A stretch of DNA of 55,623 nt from Clostridia bacterium (GTDB lineage: Bacteria > Bacillota > Clostridia > Oscillospirales > CAG-272), in NCBI GenBank assembly GCA_017452895.1, contig JAFTLE010000007.1, positions 1-55,623 of the forward strand, in the 5' to 3' direction. The position numbers and the translations under genes were made by a program. Under the pieces are notes generated by a model. It saw only the letters and a list, made by a program, of their open reading frames with translations. It did no database searches and was not told the origin of the DNA. Below are positions 44,626-52,388 of this stretch, piece by piece. The number at the start of each line of letters is the position of its first letter. The stretch's first letter is position 1.

Positions 44626-44722
44626 TTTTCCACAGCTACGAACACTGTCCCACACGGTTTTCCACCGTTTCAACACGAGTTTTCCACATCTTTTTCCGTT
44701 CTGTGGAAAAGGGTGTGGATTA
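44626..44722. promoter_or_regulatory. Cluster of DnaA-box-like sites between tsaD and rex
   Basis: Within 97 bases lie TTTTCCACA (44626-44634), TTTTCCACC (44658-44666), TTTTCCACA (44680-44688), TGTGGAAAA (44702-44710, reverse) and TGTGGATTA (44714-44722, reverse, at the tsaD stop). Each is one or two bases from TTATCCACA. TTTCAACA at 44668 repeats the origin element near 10791. The cluster is likely the rex control region as well. Confidence 0.6.
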
Positions 44723-45799
44723 AAAATCAGCGGCACACGCATTGAGACTGCTGTCGCCGAATGCACCCTTCAGGGCAGCAAAATAACCCGCGGCGGCGAT
44801 CATTGCGGCGTTGTCACCGCAAAGCGACGGCGGGGGTACGAAGAAGCCGCGATGGAGTTTTTCGGTCAGCACCGAAAGGCGGTGGCGCAGGTGTGAGTTG
44901 GCGGCAACACCGCCGCACAGCACGAGGTCGCAGTCGGGATAGGCGGTAAGCACGGCCGACAGATGTGTTGCGACCGCCTCGACCGCCTCAAAGGTATAGC
45001 GCGCGGCAAACGCGGCAAGCGGTAGGGGTATCGCCTGCTGCTCAAAGCGGTGGAGCAGATTGATTGCCGCGGTCTTGAGTCCCGAGAAGGAAAAATCGTA
45101 GGAGCCGTCCGTGAGGGCGGGCGAGGGCAGCTTCAGCTGTGGGTCACGCCGCGCCGCACTCTTGGCGTACGCTGCAAAATAATTTTCGGTGTCGCCGACC
45201 GTCTCTGTAAATCCCTCCCGCGCAAGCGCGTCGAAGCCCGCCCCCGCAGGGTAGGGGATGCCGATCAGTCTGCCGATCTTATCAAACGCCTCCCCCATCG
45301 CATCGTCACGCGTCGAGCCGATGAGCGTATGCTCGGTATAACTCGTCACGTGATAGATCGAGGTATGTCCGCCCGAAACGACAAGCGCGATAAAGGGCGG
45401 CTTCGGCGGCGTATATCCGTCACGCGCAAGATACGCGGCGGCAATATGCCCCTTGATATGGTCAACGGGTATGATTGGAAGATGCGCGTTCACCGCGAGC
45501 GATTTTGCAAAATTCACGCCGCATAAAAGTGCTCCAATCAGCCCGGGATGGTCGGTCACGGCAAGGCCGTCAAGCAAACCAAGCGACACGCCCGCCTGCT
45601 CAAGCGCGGCGTAGGTAATGCGCGAGAGCGCCTCTACGTGCGCGCGGCTTGCGATCTCAGGCACGACGCCGCCGTAAAGACGGTGCACGTCGACCTGCGA
45701 GGCAACAATATTCGATAAAATCCGAATCTCTGAGCCCTCAGCCAGAACGACGGCGGCGGCGGTCTCGTCGCAGGAGCTTTCGATGGCAAGTAGTCGCAT
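44720..45799 (-). CDS. tsaD: tRNA N6-threonylcarbamoyladenosine transferase TsaD
   Basis: The 359-residue protein transfers threonylcarbamoyl to A37 of ANN-decoding tRNAs. Family motifs: AIESSCDETAAAV at the N-terminus, the metal-binding HIKGH near 114-118, GGHTSIYHV near 139, ALVVSGG just before it, and the late FSFSGLKTA and LCGGVAANSHLR. The ATG at 45799 is preferred over a TTG 6 bases upstream because GGAGG lies 7 bases before it. It follows rimI by overlap in the order galU-ywlE-rimI-tsaD; tsaB and tsaE, often in this cluster, are not in the window. Confidence 0.95.
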   Translation of the reverse strand: MRLLAIESSCDETAAAVVLAEGSEIRILSNIVASQVDVHRLYGGVVPEIASRAHVEALSRITYAALEQAGVSLGLLDGLAVTDHPGLIGALLCGVNFAKSLAVNAHLPIIPVDHIKGHIAAAYLARDGYTPPKPPFIALVVSGGHTSIYHVTSYTEHTLIGSTRDDAMGEAFDKIGRLIGIPYPAGAGFDALAREGFTETVGDTENYFAAYAKSAARRDPQLKLPSPALTDGSYDFSFSGLKTAAINLLHRFEQQAIPLPLAAFAARYTFEAVEAVATHLSAVLTAYPDCDLVLCGGVAANSHLRHRLSVLTEKLHRGFFVPPPSLCGDNAAMIAAAGYFAALKGAFGDSSLNACAADF

Positions 45800-45801
45800 A
45801 C

Positions 45802-46251
45802 TCAATCCTCCCCGAGTGTCAGCTTCATCAAAACGGCATCCTCGTTCGGAGCCTTGTAGTAGTTGCGCCGCACGCCGTATTCGGCAAAGCCGAAGGAGCG
45901 ATAAAGCCCCTGCGCGGCAGAATTAGAGGCGCGCACCTCAATGAAAAGCTCCTCGACATTTGCCGCGCGTGCGGTTTTTAAAAATGCAGAGAGCAGAGCG
46001 CGCGCAAGGCCGCGGCGGCGGTATGCGGGTAAAACGGCAACGCGGTAAATCTCCCCCTCGGGGGCAAGGAGCGACCCCGTCAGCGACCCCACGGGAACGC
46101 CGTCGGCGGTCAGCAGGAGCGCGACCGAGCAAACGCCGTCAAGATGACTGTCCATCGCGGCAGGACTCCACGCGTCGGAAAAGACCGACGCCTCGATTTC
46201 TGCGAGGATCTCTGCATCCTTTTTTGTCGCAACGTAAACTTCAGTTTGCAT
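45802..46251 (-). CDS. rimI: Ribosomal-protein-alanine N-acetyltransferase RimI
   Basis: The 149-residue GNAT acetyltransferase has the acetyl-CoA loop RRRGLARALL near 80-89 and the C-terminal FIEVRASNSAAQGLYRSFGF (near 105-124), typical of RimI. The start at 46251 follows GGAGG by 6 bases. In E. coli RimI acetylates the N-terminus of ribosomal protein S18; the rimI-tsaD neighbourhood is conserved across bacteria and supports this over other GNATs. It overlaps the phosphatase gene at its start and touches tsaD at its end. Confidence 0.85.
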   Translation of the reverse strand: MQTEVYVATKKDAEILAEIEASVFSDAWSPAAMDSHLDGVCSVALLLTADGVPVGSLTGSLLAPEGEIYRVAVLPAYRRRGLARALLSAFLKTARAANVEELFIEVRASNSAAQGLYRSFGFAEYGVRRNYYKAPNEDAVLMKLTLGED

Positions 46252-46726
46252 TTTCGCCCTCCAATGCCGACAGAATATCGGCAAGAGCAGCAGAATAGGT
46301 GGCAAGATCGCCACCATAAGGGTCGGCAATATCCCCAAGCGTGCGGATGCGCGCGGCATACTGCGGCGCGGCAGTAAGAAGCGCCATCGCGTGCGAGGGA
46401 CTGATCGCGACGATCTCGTCCATCTCACCCAGCATCGTCAGCGTTACGGGTGTCGCCACGTGCGCCTTGTAATCGTTGTCGGGCGTTGACGGGATCCCCG
46501 CCGCCTCAAGTGCCAGGATCGCGTTTTGCGAGATCGGCTCACCCGCGAATGCGGCAAGCCCCGCGCTGTATGCGCGGCGGTGAGCTCCGCGGTTTTTGTG
46601 GTTATATACCGCCGCTGCCATCGGCGAGCGACAAGTGTTGCCCGTACAAACGAACAGCACGCGATGGAGCTTTTCCCCATCCTCGGTTTTCTGCAGTACG
46701 GGTGCGGTATCGGTCAGACTTGCCAT
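46241..46726 (-). CDS. ywlE: Low-molecular-weight phosphatase, probable protein-arginine phosphatase
   Basis: The 161-residue product has a P-loop CTGNTCRSP at 27-35 and the general-acid loop DPYGGD at 135-140. Threonine at residue 31, where tyrosine phosphatases usually have isoleucine, is the feature that gives Bacillus YwlE its preference for phosphoarginine. It would reverse McsB-type arginine phosphorylation. The start follows AAGGAG by 5 bases and overlaps the galU stop by one base; the 3' end overlaps rimI. An N-terminal extension of about 20 residues precedes the domain, which is longer than in YwlE. Confidence 0.78.
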   Translation of the reverse strand: MASLTDTAPVLQKTEDGEKLHRVLFVCTGNTCRSPMAAAVYNHKNRGAHRRAYSAGLAAFAGEPISQNAILALEAAGIPSTPDNDYKAHVATPVTLTMLGEMDEIVAISPSHAMALLTAAPQYAARIRTLGDIADPYGGDLATYSAALADILSALEGENAN

Positions 46727-47604
46727 CAGAGCTCCTTAACGAACTCCTTGAGGTACGCACGGAAATCCGCGCCGACCTCGGGATGGTCGATCCCCTTCAC
46801 GACGTTTGCCATCAGAAATCCGAGCTTCGAGCCGAGATCGTAGCGCGTGCCCTCAAACTCCAGCGCGGTTACACCGCTCTGACGGGCAACCATCGCCATT
46901 GCGTCGGTCAGCTGAATCTCACCGCCCGCACCGGGGGCAAGGTTGTCGATCAGATCGAAGATCGAGGGCTCGAGAAGCACGCGGCCAAGGATCGAAAGGT
47001 TGGAAAACTCCTTCCCGGGCGCGGGCTTCTCGATCATATCGTCGCAGAAATATGCGTTGTTCTCAATATGCTCGACCTTCAGGGAACAATATTTGCGGAC
47101 CTGCTCCATCGGTACGGGCTTGACACCGACCACGGGGCGGCCGTATTTTTCATAGGTGTCGATCAGCTGACGGCAAACGGGCACCTCGGAGAAGATGATG
47201 TCGTCACCGTATAAAACGACGAACGGCTCGTCCCCGACAAAGCTCCGCGCGCGGCCGATGGCGTGCCCCAGCCCCTTTGCCTCCTTCTGGCGCAGGAAGT
47301 ATACGTTCGCCTGATCGCAGATGCCGTGCAGCTGCGATACGATCGTATCCTTACCGCCTGCCGTCAGGCGTGCGTCGTATTCGGGCGAATAGTCGAAAAA
47401 GTCCTCGATCGCGCCCTTCTCACGGTTGGTAATGATGAGGATCTCCTCGATTCCGCTGTCGACCGCCTCCTTAACGAGGTGCGAGATGGCGGGCATATCC
47501 ACGATCGGGAGCATTTCCTTCGGCACGGCTCTCGAAATAGGGAGCATACGGGTACCAAGTCCCGCGGCGGGAATGATCGCGCGGCGTATTCTTTGATTTC
47601 TCAT
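46726..47604 (-). CDS. galU: UTP--glucose-1-phosphate uridylyltransferase
   Basis: The 292-residue enzyme makes UDP-glucose for glycolipids, wall polymers and exopolysaccharide. The nucleotide-binding start AIIPAAGLGTRMLPISRAVPKEM (split near 9-31), the motif GLGHAIGRARSFVGDEPF (near 110) and VKPVPMEQVRKY agree with GalU/GtaB. AGAGGA lies 8 bases before the ATG. It is the first gene of galU-ywlE-rimI-tsaD, driven by a near-consensus promoter. Confidence 0.95.
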   Translation of the reverse strand: MRNQRIRRAIIPAAGLGTRMLPISRAVPKEMLPIVDMPAISHLVKEAVDSGIEEILIITNREKGAIEDFFDYSPEYDARLTAGGKDTIVSQLHGICDQANVYFLRQKEAKGLGHAIGRARSFVGDEPFVVLYGDDIIFSEVPVCRQLIDTYEKYGRPVVGVKPVPMEQVRKYCSLKVEHIENNAYFCDDMIEKPAPGKEFSNLSILGRVLLEPSIFDLIDNLAPGAGGEIQLTDAMAMVARQSGVTALEFEGTRYDLGSKLGFLMANVVKGIDHPEVGADFRAYLKEFVKEL

Positions 47605-47704
47605 TGTTTTTGTCCTCTTTTTCGTTTTTCTTCGTATAATTTCGGCGAAAAAAGCATCGCCGATCCAAGATGCGTATTCTTATCCACTTTGTTTCTACTA
47701 TATT

Positions 47705-47733
47705 ATTATAATATATCTTTCCGCAATAGTCAA
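47705..47733 (-). promoter_or_regulatory. galU operon promoter
   Basis: TTGACT (47733-47728) and TATAAT (47710-47705) are separated by 17 bases on the minus strand, about 100 bases before galU. Confidence 0.85.
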
Positions 47734-47764
47734 GAAAATCTTTTTTCGGGCAAGAGATACAGTG

Positions 47765-47793
47765 GCTGTCTCAAATGAAATTTGAGACAGCCC
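47765..47793. repeat. 13-bp hairpin sharing arms with the RNase J terminator
   Basis: GGCTGTCTCAAAT and ATTTGAGACAGCC enclose GAA. The core GGCTGTCTCAAA is identical to the hairpin at 21281, but no T-run follows on either strand. Confidence 0.8.
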
Positions 47794-47847
47794 CTGCTGT
47801 TTGATATTGGGCTCGTCAGATTTCGCGAAAAATTCGTTGGTTTCAAT

Positions 47848-47869
47848 CCAAAAAAGCGACAACGCTTTT
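47848..47869 (-). terminator. Terminator of the aspS-lipoprotein operon
   Basis: On the minus strand AAAAGCG-TTGT-CGCTTTT is followed by TTGG. The left arm overlaps the stop codon of the lipoprotein gene. Confidence 0.75.
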
Positions 47870-48407
47870 ATCCAATCGTAATGTTTCCGTCGTTATCCGC
47901 ATTCGGCTGCACGTAGTGAAGGGTAACCCCCTCGTTCGTGCCCGATAGCGTCACGCGGCTGTTTTCGGTGTTCCAGGAGTAGTAACGGCGCACCGCAGAG
48001 GCACTGCCGATCGAGATCGACTTTCCGTAATGTCCCGACAGGATCTTCTCGATCGCGGTGGCGGCATCCTGATTGCTCTCGCCGCTGTTCGGGGTCACGT
48101 AGACCGCCACCTCGGTCAGCTTGCCGTCCGCAAAGGTGTAAAAAATATTGCACTTGCGATTTCCGACAAGCGCGCAGTCGGTCACGTCGGGCGCACAGAT
48201 CACGCCCTCGGTGTCGGTCTCGCCATAGCCGCGTGCAGGGTTGGAGCAGACCTGCTCCTGCGAAAAGCCGAAAAGCGCCTCCTCAAAATATCCCTCGGCG
48301 GGATCGGTCTTGAACATATCGGCCTTCTCTTTCTTTTCGTCCTTGCAGAAGGTCAGCGTCAGAAGCGAAAGGATCGCCAGAAGAAGAGCAAGGACACGCC
48401 GCGTCAT
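47868..48407 (-). CDS. Exported protein of unknown function, possible lipoprotein
   Basis: The product is 179 residues from the ATG at 48407, fixed by GGAGG 7 bases upstream inside aspS. It has a signal peptide with basic start and hydrophobic core ending in LTLTFC (Cys21); Phe just before Cys is not a classical lipobox residue, so lipid attachment is uncertain. The mature part is hydrophilic, beta-rich in appearance, with no recognised domain; three further Cys are present. It overlaps aspS by ATGA and is therefore co-translated with it, a pairing without obvious reason. Confidence 0.65.
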   Translation of the reverse strand: MTRRVLALLLAILSLLTLTFCKDEKKEKADMFKTDPAEGYFEEALFGFSQEQVCSNPARGYGETDTEGVICAPDVTDCALVGNRKCNIFYTFADGKLTEVAVYVTPNSGESNQDAATAIEKILSGHYGKSISIGSASAVRRYYSWNTENSRVTLSGTNEGVTLHYVQPNADNDGNITIG

Positions 48408-50203
48408 TCTGTATCCTCCGTCTCGGTCACCGCAATGCAAAGCTCGGTGAGCGCCGCGGGATCCGCCTCGGACGGGCACTGCGTCATCAGCTCGGATGCG
48501 TTCTGCACCTTCGGGAACGCCATCACGTCGCGGATGTCGGTCAGCCCCAGCGTCAGCGCGACCAGACGGTCAAGCCCGAAGGCAAGTCCGCCGTGCGGCG
48601 GTACGCCGTAGCGGAACGCGTCGAGCAGATAGCCGAACTTGTTCTGCGCCTCCTCGGGGGAAAGACCCAGCACCGAGAACATTTTCGACTGAATCTCGCT
48701 GTTGTGGATACGGATCGAGCCGCCGCCAAGCTCGGTACCGTTTAAAACGATATCGTACGCCTTGGCACGCACGCGGGCAGGATCGCTGTCGAGATACGGA
48801 AGATCCTCGTCCATCGGGCTCGTGAAGGGATGGTGCTTCGCATAGAAGCGTCCGTCCTCCTCATCATATTCAAGCAACGGGAACTCGGTCACCCACAGGA
48901 AGCGGAAGTCCATCGGGTCAAGGAGTCCGAGCTTATCGGCACAGTGACAGCGCAGAGCGCCGAGCGAATCAAACACGACGGCGTCGCGGTCGGCAACGAT
49001 CAGAAGCAGGTCGCCAGCCTCCGCCTCAAGGCGCGCCTTGATCGCCTCATTCTCGGCATCCGAGAGGAATTTTGCGTAGGAGGAGGTGATATCCCCCGTC
49101 TCGGGCCACTTCAGGTAGGCAAGCCCCTTCGCCTTATAGGTCTTCGCGTACTCGGTCAGCGCATCAATCTCCTTGCGGGAGAATTTCGCACCGCCCTTGA
49201 TATTGATGCCGCGCACGGAGCCGCCCGCGGCAACCGTGCCAGAGAAGACCTTGAACTCGGAATCCTTCACGATGTCGGAGAGATTCTTCAGCTCAAAGCC
49301 AAAGCGGATATCGGGCTTGTCCGAGCCAAAGCGATCCATCGCCTCGGCGTACGGCATACGGATAAAGTCCTCCTTGAAGTCGATACCGTGGAATTCACGG
49401 AACAGAAACTTCAAAAAGCCCTCGTGCATTCTCATAACCTCGTCAGCGGTGACGAAGGACATCTCGGTATCGATCTGCGTAAACTCAGGCTGGCGGTCGG
49501 CGCGCAGGTCCTCGTCGCGGAAGCAACGCGCGATCTGGAAGTAGCGGTCAAAGCCCGAGACCATCAGCAGCTGCTTGTAAAGCTGGGGCGACTGCGGAAG
49601 CGCGTAGAACTTACCGGGATGCACGCGGCTCGGTACGAGATAGTCGCGCGCCCCCTCGGGCGTCGGCTTGCAAAGGCTCGGCGTCTCAATGTCAACGAAG
49701 CCGTTTTCGGCATAGTAGTCGCGCGCAAGCTTCGTAATGCGGGAGCGTGCGAGAATATTCCTTTGCATATCGGGACGGCGCAGGTCAAGATAGCGGTGCT
49801 TCAAACGCACCTCGGGACGGACGGGGCTGTTTTCCACGATCTCAAAGGGAGGGGTCGCGGCGGCAGAAAGCACCTTCAGCTCGTCCACGTAGATCTCGAT
49901 CTCGCCGGTCGGGATGTTCTTATTGATCGCCGCCTCGCCGCGGGAGCGGACGACACCCTTCGCGCAAAGCACGAACTCACCGCGGATGGTAAACGCGGTG
50001 TCAAAGATCTCCTTTTCGGTCGTGTCGTCAAAGGCGAGCTGAACGACACCCGTGCGGTCGCGCAGATCGATGAAGATCAGCGAGCCAAGGTCGCGCTGAC
50101 GCTGTACCCAGCCCATCACGGTAACGTGCTCCCCTATATTTTTAGCCGAAAGCTCTGCGCAGTAGCAGGTGCGCTTGTCCTTCTCGGAAAGTAACTGTGC
50201 CAT
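48404..50203 (-). CDS. aspS: Aspartate--tRNA ligase, bacterial type
   Basis: The 599-residue class II synthetase has an N-terminal OB fold that reads the anticodon, motif 2 FRDEDLRADRQPEFTQ near 223-238, the bacterial GAD insertion domain (about 290-420) and motif 3 AFGLDRLVAL near 540. Length and GAD domain show the bacterial and not the archaeal form. Whether it is discriminating or also charges tRNA-Asn cannot be told from these motifs. It has its own promoter at the end of nrnA and is followed by a coupled exported protein. Confidence 0.97.
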   Translation of the reverse strand: MAQLLSEKDKRTCYCAELSAKNIGEHVTVMGWVQRQRDLGSLIFIDLRDRTGVVQLAFDDTTEKEIFDTAFTIRGEFVLCAKGVVRSRGEAAINKNIPTGEIEIYVDELKVLSAAATPPFEIVENSPVRPEVRLKHRYLDLRRPDMQRNILARSRITKLARDYYAENGFVDIETPSLCKPTPEGARDYLVPSRVHPGKFYALPQSPQLYKQLLMVSGFDRYFQIARCFRDEDLRADRQPEFTQIDTEMSFVTADEVMRMHEGFLKFLFREFHGIDFKEDFIRMPYAEAMDRFGSDKPDIRFGFELKNLSDIVKDSEFKVFSGTVAAGGSVRGINIKGGAKFSRKEIDALTEYAKTYKAKGLAYLKWPETGDITSSYAKFLSDAENEAIKARLEAEAGDLLLIVADRDAVVFDSLGALRCHCADKLGLLDPMDFRFLWVTEFPLLEYDEEDGRFYAKHHPFTSPMDEDLPYLDSDPARVRAKAYDIVLNGTELGGGSIRIHNSEIQSKMFSVLGLSPEEAQNKFGYLLDAFRYGVPPHGGLAFGLDRLVALTLGLTDIRDVMAFPKVQNASELMTQCPSEADPAALTELCIAVTETEDTE

Positions 50204-50239
50204 AGTAAAAACTCCTTGTGAAAATAAAGGTCAATCCAT

Positions 50240-50268
50240 ATTATATACGCGTTTTTGAAAAAAGTCAA
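50240..50268 (-). promoter_or_regulatory. aspS promoter
   Basis: TTGACT (50268-50263) and TATAAT (50245-50240) are separated by 17 bases; the -35 box overlaps the stop codon of nrnA. Confidence 0.82.
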
Positions 50269-51224
50269 TCGGTAAGCACACTTTTCAGCGCATCCAGCAC
50301 CAAATCGAGTGCGCAGCTTGCATCCTCTGCCGAAACGGTACAGCCCGCCGCACGGGCATGTCCGCCCCCGCCGAAGTGGGTGGCGATTGGCGTGATCGAA
50401 ACGTCGGTGCTGCGCAGGGAGACCCTGTGCTGTCCCCTCGCCTTCTCCTTAACGGTCACGGCGATCCGTACACCTGCAAGCGAGCGGACCGCGTCGATCG
50501 CGGTATCAAATACCTCCTCGGGCAGCCCGAGCCGCTCGCGCTCGGCAAGCGTTAAAACGAAGCTGCCGACCCGCCCCTCAAAGGCGGTCGATATGTGCGA
50601 TAGCACATACGCCTCCGCCGCCAGCTGCTCCCTTGACTTGCTGTTGAACAAAAGATGATTGATCTCGTCCGCGCGCACGCCGAGCGACAGAAGCTCCGCC
50701 GCGCACAGATGCGTGTCGGGCGTTACGTTTGAAAAGCAGAAGCAGCCAGTATCCGAGCTGATCGCGGCGTAAATCGGTGACGCAATCTCCGCGTCGATCG
50801 AGAGGGCACCGCGCAGAGCGAGCCGCTTCGCAATCGCAAGCACGACCTCGCCGCACGCCGCCGCGCTCGGCACGACGTAGTGATCCGCGAATGGGGTGCC
50901 GAATTCGTGGTGGTCAATCTGCAAATCGGGCGTGAACTGCTCGGCAAAACTGCCAAGCTGCTGCGGGGACGCAACATCCACCGCGATCACGGTATGCTCA
51001 CCCTCGGTGACCTCTGTCGGAATGCCCTCAAGCAGAAAAGCGTAGCGTGCGTGAAACTCCCGCTCGGGCAGGACGGCGGGCGACTTTCCCAGCCGCTTCA
51101 GTATGCGGTAAAGCGCCGCCGCGGAGCCGACGGTATCCCCGTCGGGATTTCTGTGCGTCAGGATCAGCGGATCCTTCGCCGCGAGCAGGCGGTCGCAGAG
51201 TGCGTCAAGCGTCAGCGCCGTCAT
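50265..51224 (-). CDS. nrnA: DHH-family phosphoesterase, NrnA-type
   Basis: The 319-residue protein has the DHH catalytic motifs: THRNPDGD near 23-30, VDVASP near 82, DHHEFG near 105 and SSDTGCF near 162. A C-terminal DHHA1 domain ends in GGGGHARAAGC. NrnA degrades very short RNAs (nanoRNA), pAp and linear dinucleotides. It follows rbfA with a 20-base overlap, an arrangement common in Firmicutes. No clear ribosome-binding site precedes the ATG at 51224, so translation is probably coupled to rbfA. Confidence 0.9.
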   Translation of the reverse strand: MTALTLDALCDRLLAAKDPLILTHRNPDGDTVGSAAALYRILKRLGKSPAVLPEREFHARYAFLLEGIPTEVTEGEHTVIAVDVASPQQLGSFAEQFTPDLQIDHHEFGTPFADHYVVPSAAACGEVVLAIAKRLALRGALSIDAEIASPIYAAISSDTGCFCFSNVTPDTHLCAAELLSLGVRADEINHLLFNSKSREQLAAEAYVLSHISTAFEGRVGSFVLTLAERERLGLPEEVFDTAIDAVRSLAGVRIAVTVKEKARGQHRVSLRSTDVSITPIATHFGGGGHARAAGCTVSAEDASCALDLVLDALKSVLTD

Positions 51225-51573
51225 CGTTTTTCTTCTCGCTTTCCTTAATCTCGGACAAAAGCTTCGCAATATGCGCGCCGTGCTCAATCGAGCCGTCCGC
51301 ATAGAACACAAGCTCGGGCGTGATCCGCAGATTCAGCGTCATCGCCAAATGACGGCGGAAGAGCCCCGCTGCATGCGTCAGCGCGGTCTGCGCCTCCTTT
51401 TTGTCACCCATCGCAGAGAAATAGATCTTTGCGACCTTAAGGTCGGGTGCGACCTCCGCGCGCGTAATGCTCACGAAATTGCCCGCAATGCGCGGGTCGC
51501 GCACGTCACGCAGAGCAATCGCCAGCTCCTTTGCGACCGCGTCGTTGATTCTTCCACGTCTGTAATTTGCCAT
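51205..51573 (-). CDS. rbfA: Ribosome-binding factor A
   Basis: The 122-residue KH-fold protein helps mature the 30S subunit and the 5' end of 16S rRNA. Landmarks are RINDAVAKELAIALRDVRDPRI (split near 8-29), VSITRAEVAPDLKVAKIYFS near 36-55 and the helix LRITPELVFYADGSIEHGAHI near 82-102. AGGAG lies 6 bases before the ATG. It sits between murI and nrnA. The infB-nusA cluster that often neighbours rbfA is not in the window. Confidence 0.93.
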   Translation of the reverse strand: MANYRRGRINDAVAKELAIALRDVRDPRIAGNFVSITRAEVAPDLKVAKIYFSAMGDKKEAQTALTHAAGLFRRHLAMTLNLRITPELVFYADGSIEHGAHIAKLLSEIKESEKKNDDGADA

Positions 51574-51590
51574 ATCGTTCTCCTGTTGGT

Positions 51591-52388
51591 TTAGAATTCG
51601 GAGCAGTGGGGTTTGACCCGCTCGGCACGGATTGCGTGTCCGAGCAACAGCTCCGCTGTGTTTTCAAAGGAATGTGGGTCGTCGCTTACGCAAAAGCGGC
51701 ACTCTCCGCGCTCGACCCGCGGCGGGAGTGACAAAAGCTGCGTTGCGGCGGCGCGTCCGCTATCGATCAGCGCCACACCGCGGTAGATTTCACCAATCGC
51801 GTCGGCAAGCAGGGGGAAATGCGTGCATCCCAGGATCAGCACGTCAGCGCCAAAAGTCCGCAGGGGCGATAAATGGCGGCAGATCGCCAGATGCAATAGC
51901 GGATCGTCCTTGTCAAGAACGCCGTTTTCGACAAGCGGCACGAAGAGCGGGCAGGGAAACCCACGCGCGCGCACGCGCGCCTCACGGCAAAGAAGTGCCG
52001 ATGAAAAAGCACCGCTTTCAACCGTCCGCTTCGTCGCCGCAATTGCAATGCGGTAATTCTTCGTTGCGGAAAGTGCAGCTTCGACCGTCGGCTCAATGAT
52101 CCCAAAAATCGGGATTGAAAACTCGCCGCGCAATCGCGGCAATGCCGTCGCGCTCGCCGTACCGCAGGCAACGAGGATCGCCTCGACCCCCGCCTCACAA
52201 AGGAATCTGAGTGAGGTGCGCGTGTGGCGCAGGATCGCATCGGGCGAGCGGTTGCCGTACGGCACGTGCGCGGTATCGCCGAAATAGAGAAAGTTGCGCG
52301 TCGGCAAAAGCTCCCGCGCCGCCCGCAGGGCGGAAAGTCCGCCAACGCCGCTGTCAAAAATGCCGATCAAGGGCGCGCCGCGGCGCAC
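51591..52388 (-). CDS. murI: Glutamate racemase
   Basis: The roughly 265-residue enzyme supplies D-glutamate for peptidoglycan. GIFDSGVGG lies at 9-17, the first catalytic Cys is C75 in VACGTASA, and the second is C188 in LGCTHFPLL. The first motif normally reads ACNTASA; Gly replaces Asn here. The start is uncertain: a GTG at 52388 gives the length used; a TTG at 52370 directly before IGIFDSG overlaps the ddl stop as TTGA. Neither has a strong site, so coupling to ddl is likely. Together murI and ddl supply D-amino acids for the wall. Confidence 0.9.
   Translation of the reverse strand: MRRGAPLIGIFDSGVGGLSALRAARELLPTRNFLYFGDTAHVPYGNRSPDAILRHTRTSLRFLCEAGVEAILVACGTASATALPRLRGEFSIPIFGIIEPTVEAALSATKNYRIAIAATKRTVESGAFSSALLCREARVRARGFPCPLFVPLVENGVLDKDDPLLHLAICRHLSPLRTFGADVLILGCTHFPLLADAIGEIYRGVALIDSGRAAATQLLSLPPRVERGECRFCVSDDPHSFENTAELLLGHAIRAERVKPHCSEF

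Noticed and set aside
47765-47793. Hairpin read as a terminator for the aspS-lipoprotein operon
   Set aside because: No T-run on either strand; a better terminator overlaps the lipoprotein stop codon at 47848-47869.
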